Source of the DNA: Rhodoplanes azumiensis
Lineage (GTDB): Bacteria > Pseudomonadota > Alphaproteobacteria > Rhizobiales > Xanthobacteraceae
Direction: 5' to 3'
Assembly (NCBI RefSeq): GCF_042682915.1
Contig: NZ_JBHUIW010000002.1
Location: 331,186 to 395,185 of the forward strand
Length of the DNA stretch: 64,000 nt
Shown: positions 61,393-64,000 of the stretch, piece by piece
Layout of the letters: the number at the start of each line of letters is the position of its first letter
Position numbering within the stretch: the stretch's first letter is position 1
Made by a program: the position numbers and the translations under genes
Notes under the pieces: model-generated
What the model saw: only the letters and a program-made list of their open reading frames with translations
What the model was told of the DNA's origin: nothing
The model's database searches: none

Positions 61393-62013
61393 ATGGCACT
61401 GATCCTCTATCACATCGCTCCGTCCCGCTCGTCGATCGTCCGCTGGATGCTGGAGGAGATCGGCGCCCCTTATGAGCTGCACGTCCTCTCGATGAGCAAG
61501 GGCGAGAACCGCGCGCCCGCCTATCTCGCCGTCAACCCGATGGGCAAGGTGCCGGCGCTCGACCACGACGGCGTGGTGATCACCGAGGTGTCGGCGATCT
61601 GCTGCTACCTGGCCGACGCCTTCCCGCAGGCCGGCCTCGCCCCGCCGATCGGCGATCCGCGCCGCGGACCGTATCTCAAGTGGCTGTTCTTCGGGCCGAG
61701 CTGCATCGAGCCGGCGATCCTCGACCGCACCTTCAAGCGCGCCCAGGAGGCGCCGCGCGGCTCGCTGGGCTACGGCGACTTCGACACCGTGATGGACGTC
61801 GTCTCCGCCGCCGTGACGCCGGGGCCGTACCTGCTCGGCGACGCCTTCACGGCGGCCGACATCGTGATCGGCTCGCAGCTGCGCTGGGGCATGATGTTCG
61901 GCTTGATCCCGACGCGGCCGGAGTTCGTCTCCTATGTCGAGCGACTGAACGCCCGGCCGGCCCTGCAGAAGGCGACCGCGCTCGATGCCGTGCTCAAGGA
62001 CACGGCCGGTTGA
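61393..62013 (+). CDS. Glutathione S-transferase family protein
   Basis: This 206-residue protein has a thioredoxin-like N-terminal domain (YHIAPSRSSIVRWMLEEIGA, with NPMGKVPAL and ITEVSAI for glutathione binding) and an all-helical C-terminal domain (LLGDAFTAADIVIGSQL). The catalytic residue near the start is probably Ser. The start at 61393 (MALILYHIAP) fits. The substrate is unknown. It precedes, by 32 bp, the amidase-like gene. Confidence 0.9.
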   Translation: MALILYHIAPSRSSIVRWMLEEIGAPYELHVLSMSKGENRAPAYLAVNPMGKVPALDHDGVVITEVSAICCYLADAFPQAGLAPPIGDPRRGPYLKWLFFGPSCIEPAILDRTFKRAQEAPRGSLGYGDFDTVMDVVSAAVTPGPYLLGDAFTAADIVIGSQLRWGMMFGLIPTRPEFVSYVERLNARPALQKATALDAVLKDTAG

Positions 62014-62045
62014 ACCTCTCGCGGCCGCGGCACGACGATCTCGCC

Positions 62046-63122
62046 ATGCATGCACCGACGCCGCCCGATCTGCCGCCGATTCCCGTCGTCGATCTGCGCG
62101 ACGGCGGGCTTCCCGCGCATGTGCGCCTCGATCCGGAGCGGGCGAGGGGGCTGCGCGACGACTGCCTCGGCTTCTTTCCGCGTGGCGTCGGCCTGGTGAT
62201 CCCGGCCGGCGACGCGCTGGCGCGCCGCTGGCTCGCCCGCTCCGCCTCGCCCTATGTCGAGGAGATCGCCGCGATGGCAGCGGCGCTGGGCGTCTCCGGC
62301 GTCTGGGTGCTCAACGCCTCCTACCAGTGGGCCTGCACGGCGCTGGCGCGCGAGGAGGGCGGGGCGCCGTGGCTCGCCCGCACGCTCGACTGGCCGTTCC
62401 CGGGCCTCGGCCGCCGCGTCACGGTGGCGCGGCTCGCCGGCCCGGCCGGGGATTACTGGAGCGTCGGCTGGCCGGGCTTCGCCGGCGTGCTGACCGGCCT
62501 CGCACCCGGCCGCTTCGCGGCCTGCATCAACCAGGCGCCGATGCGCCGCCGGACCCTGCATCCGTGGCTGCGCCTGTACGACATGGCGGCGAACGCCGTC
62601 GCCGCGTGGCCGGTCCGTCATCTGCCGCCCGACCATCTGCTGCGCCGGGTGTTCGAGACCGCGGCCGACCACGGCGTCGCGCGAAGAATGCTGGAGAGCG
62701 TGCCGGTGTCGCGGCCCGTGATCTACACGCTCGTCGGCCCCCGGCCCGGCGAGCGTTGCGTCATCGAGCGGACCGAGGAGGGCGCGGCGATCCGCACCGA
62801 CGACACCACGGCCGCCAACGACTGGTCGCCGCCGCGGCCGGCCTGGGAGGCGCGGATGCCGGCGAACGCCTTCCTGACGCGCTCCTTCGACGAGGCGGCG
62901 ACGATGAGCCGCGTCCGGCAGGACCAGATCGCCGGCTTCGACGGCGCGGTGTCCAAGGGCTTCGACTGGGTGGTGCCGCCGGTGCTCAATCCCTACACGC
63001 GCATCGGCGTCTCGATGTCGCCGGCGACCGGCCTGCTGCGCGTCGTCGGTTTCGAGGCCGACGGTGCCGCGCTGCCGCGCCCCGTGACGGCGGTGCGCGA
63101 GGTCGTCTGCGAGATCGATTGA
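62046..63122 (+). CDS. Ntn-type amidase-like protein (acid ceramidase/NAAA-like)
   Basis: This 358-residue protein resembles the choloylglycine hydrolase/acid ceramidase superfamily. The pattern NASYQWACTALAREEG (C97) followed by APWLARTLDW recalls the nucleophile Cys and the G/ARxxD(F/W) sequence of N-acylethanolamine amidases and acid ceramidase, which self-cleave before the Cys. VGWPGFAGVLTGL and ACINQAP further support an Ntn fold. It has no signal peptide, unlike the other Ntn amidase of this window at 38802. The first 90 residues would be the pro-part. The substrate is unknown, and the family call is moderately sure. Confidence 0.65.
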   Translation: MHAPTPPDLPPIPVVDLRDGGLPAHVRLDPERARGLRDDCLGFFPRGVGLVIPAGDALARRWLARSASPYVEEIAAMAAALGVSGVWVLNASYQWACTALAREEGGAPWLARTLDWPFPGLGRRVTVARLAGPAGDYWSVGWPGFAGVLTGLAPGRFAACINQAPMRRRTLHPWLRLYDMAANAVAAWPVRHLPPDHLLRRVFETAADHGVARRMLESVPVSRPVIYTLVGPRPGERCVIERTEEGAAIRTDDTTAANDWSPPRPAWEARMPANAFLTRSFDEAATMSRVRQDQIAGFDGAVSKGFDWVVPPVLNPYTRIGVSMSPATGLLRVVGFEADGAALPRPVTAVREVVCEID

Positions 63123-63131
63123 CGTGGTGTC

Positions 63132-63168
63132 GTCGTTCCGGGGTGCGGGCCCCGCGCCCCGGAACGAC
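63132..63168. repeat. Minimal hairpin copy of repeat family 1
   Basis: This 37-bp near-perfect palindrome has 18-bp arms with one mismatch and one base at the centre; left arm GTCGTTCCGGGG, right arm CCCCGGAACGAC. It equals the two ends of family 1 joined without the interior. It lies between convergent genes (stops at 63122 and 63174) and could work as a bidirectional transcript end, although there is no T-run. Confidence 0.75.
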
Positions 63169-63173
63169 GGGGC

Positions 63174-63800
63174 CTACCCCAGCGCCTGAAGAATCGCCTC
63201 GAACCGTTCGAACACCAGGTCCGGCGCCTTCGCACGGAGCGCCGTCACGTCGGCGTAGCCCCATGCGACCGCCGCGCAGGCGAGGCCGGCGGCGCGGGCC
63301 GCCTCGATGTCGCGGCCCTCGTCGCCGATCGCGATCGCCGCGTCGGGCGCGACACCGGCACGCGTCACGACGTCGCGGAACTTCCTCGCCTTGCCGAACA
63401 GCGACGCGCCGCAAGCGAAATGGGAGATGTGCGCGACGTTCGCCGGCCCGAGCGCGCGGCGGACATTGGTCTCGACGTCGGAGGAGACGATCGCCAGCAC
63501 GGCGCCGCGCGCCCGAAGCGCGGCGAGCGTCGCGTCGACGCCCGGGAACAGCGGGATGCGGTCGAGCTGCGCCGCCTTCAGCGCGCGCATGTGGCGGATG
63601 ATCATCGGCAGCTTCCAGCGCGGCACCTGGAGCCGGTCGAGAATCTCGGCCGTGCCGGCGTTACGCATCGAGGTGACCTCCTCGGGCGCCGTGCGACGAA
63701 AGCCGTGACGGTCGGCGACGTCGTTCAGCACCGAGAGGAACCACGGAAACGAATCGAGCAGCGTGCCGTCGATGTCGAAGATGATCAGCTGATAGCGCAC
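63174..63800 (-). CDS. HAD-superfamily phosphatase
   Basis: This 208-residue protein belongs to the phosphoglycolate phosphatase-like HAD group. Motif I is IFDIDGTLLDSF with both catalytic Asp, motif II is the Ser of AIVSSD, the conserved Lys is in GASLFGKARKF, and motif IV is IGDEGRDIEAA (the usual second Asp is Glu/Asp here). A helical cap lies at about residues 15-85. The substrate cannot be assigned. The ATG at 63800 starts exactly at the fold. Confidence 0.88.
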   Translation of the reverse strand: MRYQLIIFDIDGTLLDSFPWFLSVLNDVADRHGFRRTAPEEVTSMRNAGTAEILDRLQVPRWKLPMIIRHMRALKAAQLDRIPLFPGVDATLAALRARGAVLAIVSSDVETNVRRALGPANVAHISHFACGASLFGKARKFRDVVTRAGVAPDAAIAIGDEGRDIEAARAAGLACAAVAWGYADVTALRAKAPDLVFERFEAILQALG

Positions 63801-63845
63801 GGTCGAGCCGTAGCGCAGCGGGCCGAAGGCGTCAATCGAGGGGCC

Positions 63846-64000
63846 CAGGGCACCGAACTCGGGTTAACGGCGGTTTCGGGGTAGCGGAAGGTCTGATTCG
63901 ATGGGGCGCGTTGATTCGGAGCCCCGCCATGAGCCTCGATGCCCTGCTCGTCCCCGAGAAGTCGCGCCTGAAGGCGCTGCTCGACCACCTGTCGGTGATC
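63846..64000 (+). mobile_element. Probable left end of an ISAs1-family insertion sequence
   Basis: A transposase-like coding sequence begins at 63929 and is cut by the window edge. Upstream, from about 63846 (CAGGGCACCGAAC), the sequence may be the left inverted repeat, as ISAs1-family ends often start CAGGG. The boundary is inference; the other end is outside the window. Confidence 0.45.
63929..64000 (+). CDS. Partial transposase, ISAs1 family (5' end only)
   Basis: Only the first 24 codons are present: MSLDALLVPEKSRLKALLDH and then LSVI. The SRLKALLDHLSVI pattern is, from memory, typical of the N-terminus of ISAs1-family DDE transposases in Hyphomicrobiales, where EDPR follows. The rest, including the catalytic residues, lies beyond 64000. 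Confidence is limited by the short length. Confidence 0.5.
   Translation, partial: MSLDALLVPEKSRLKALLDHLSVI

Noticed and set aside
57655..62055. 1466-residue open frame on the minus strand
   Set aside because: It is antisense or out of frame to five well supported genes; long shadows are expected at this GC content.

Overview
This window is GC-rich chromosomal DNA of an alphaproteobacterium, almost certainly of the Hyphomicrobiales (Rhizobiales). The evidence is a MipZ-type division ATPase, a ClpS-ClpA pair, a PHB phasin, the purL-bolA-grxD neighbourhood, DUF2865 and DUF4189 secreted proteins, a short alphaproteobacterial type Psd with PssA, and a FixLJ-like two-component pair. A Tat-exported high-potential iron-sulfur protein and a form II CO-dehydrogenase-type molybdenum hydroxylase would fit a purple phototroph or versatile heterotroph (for example a Rhodoplanes or Rhodopseudomonas relative). 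That genus-level guess is inference.

Layout. 1-4.5 kb: double PilZ protein, panC, mipZ, and a VWA/J-protein pair. 4.7-11 kb: a hairpin repeat, a DD-carboxypeptidase with a SPOR domain, a phasin behind a striking inverted-repeat promoter, and two paralogous TadG-like VWA proteins. 11-20 kb: clpS-clpA, azlCD, a lytic transglycosylase, a YidB-like protein, a peptidoglycan-binding protein and nadE. 20-26.5 kb: DUF2865 protein, purL, bolA, a secreted RidA-like protein, grxD, a membrane protein and a HiPIP. 26.7-27.7 kb: tRNA-Asn, a DUF1127 protein and tRNA-Cys, all on the minus strand. 28-37.4 kb: a molybdenum hydroxylase operon (coxS-coxL-coxM-coxD-coxE, a split XdhC pair, and a MoCF/MocA fusion for cofactor maturation).

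37.4-45 kb: two small Cys-rich secreted proteins, a secreted choloylglycine-hydrolase-like enzyme, an HPP membrane protein, then a tightly overlapping cysS-DUF559-GNAT-37 aa membrane protein operon and cimA. 45-51 kb: a repeat-rich gap, two unknown genes that look like paralogues of each other, and a 1325-residue CheB-CheR-PAS-histidine kinase hybrid on the opposite strand. 51-57 kb: LOG-family protein, ATM1-like ABC exporter, psd, a small unknown protein and pssA. 57-64 kb: MASE1 histidine kinase with FixJ-like regulator, divergent to a lone receiver protein, putative Na+/H+ antiporter, GST, a second Ntn-type amidase-like protein and a HAD phosphatase. The window ends inside the first codons of a probable ISAs1-family transposase.

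The intergenic DNA is rich in structured repeats. One hairpin family with GTCRTYCCGGGGCG-type ends occurs at least five times, mostly between convergent genes. A second family with CCTGAGGTG ends occurs twice, and a third occurs once. Three consecutive spacers of the cox operon carry different C/T-rich hairpin elements. No CRISPR array, prophage, rRNA or integron was seen. The most promising undescribed items are the paralogous unknown pair at 45.6-46.8 kb, the 37 aa protein at 43.2 kb, the orphan TadG-like pair, and the secreted RidA placed inside bolA-grxD.
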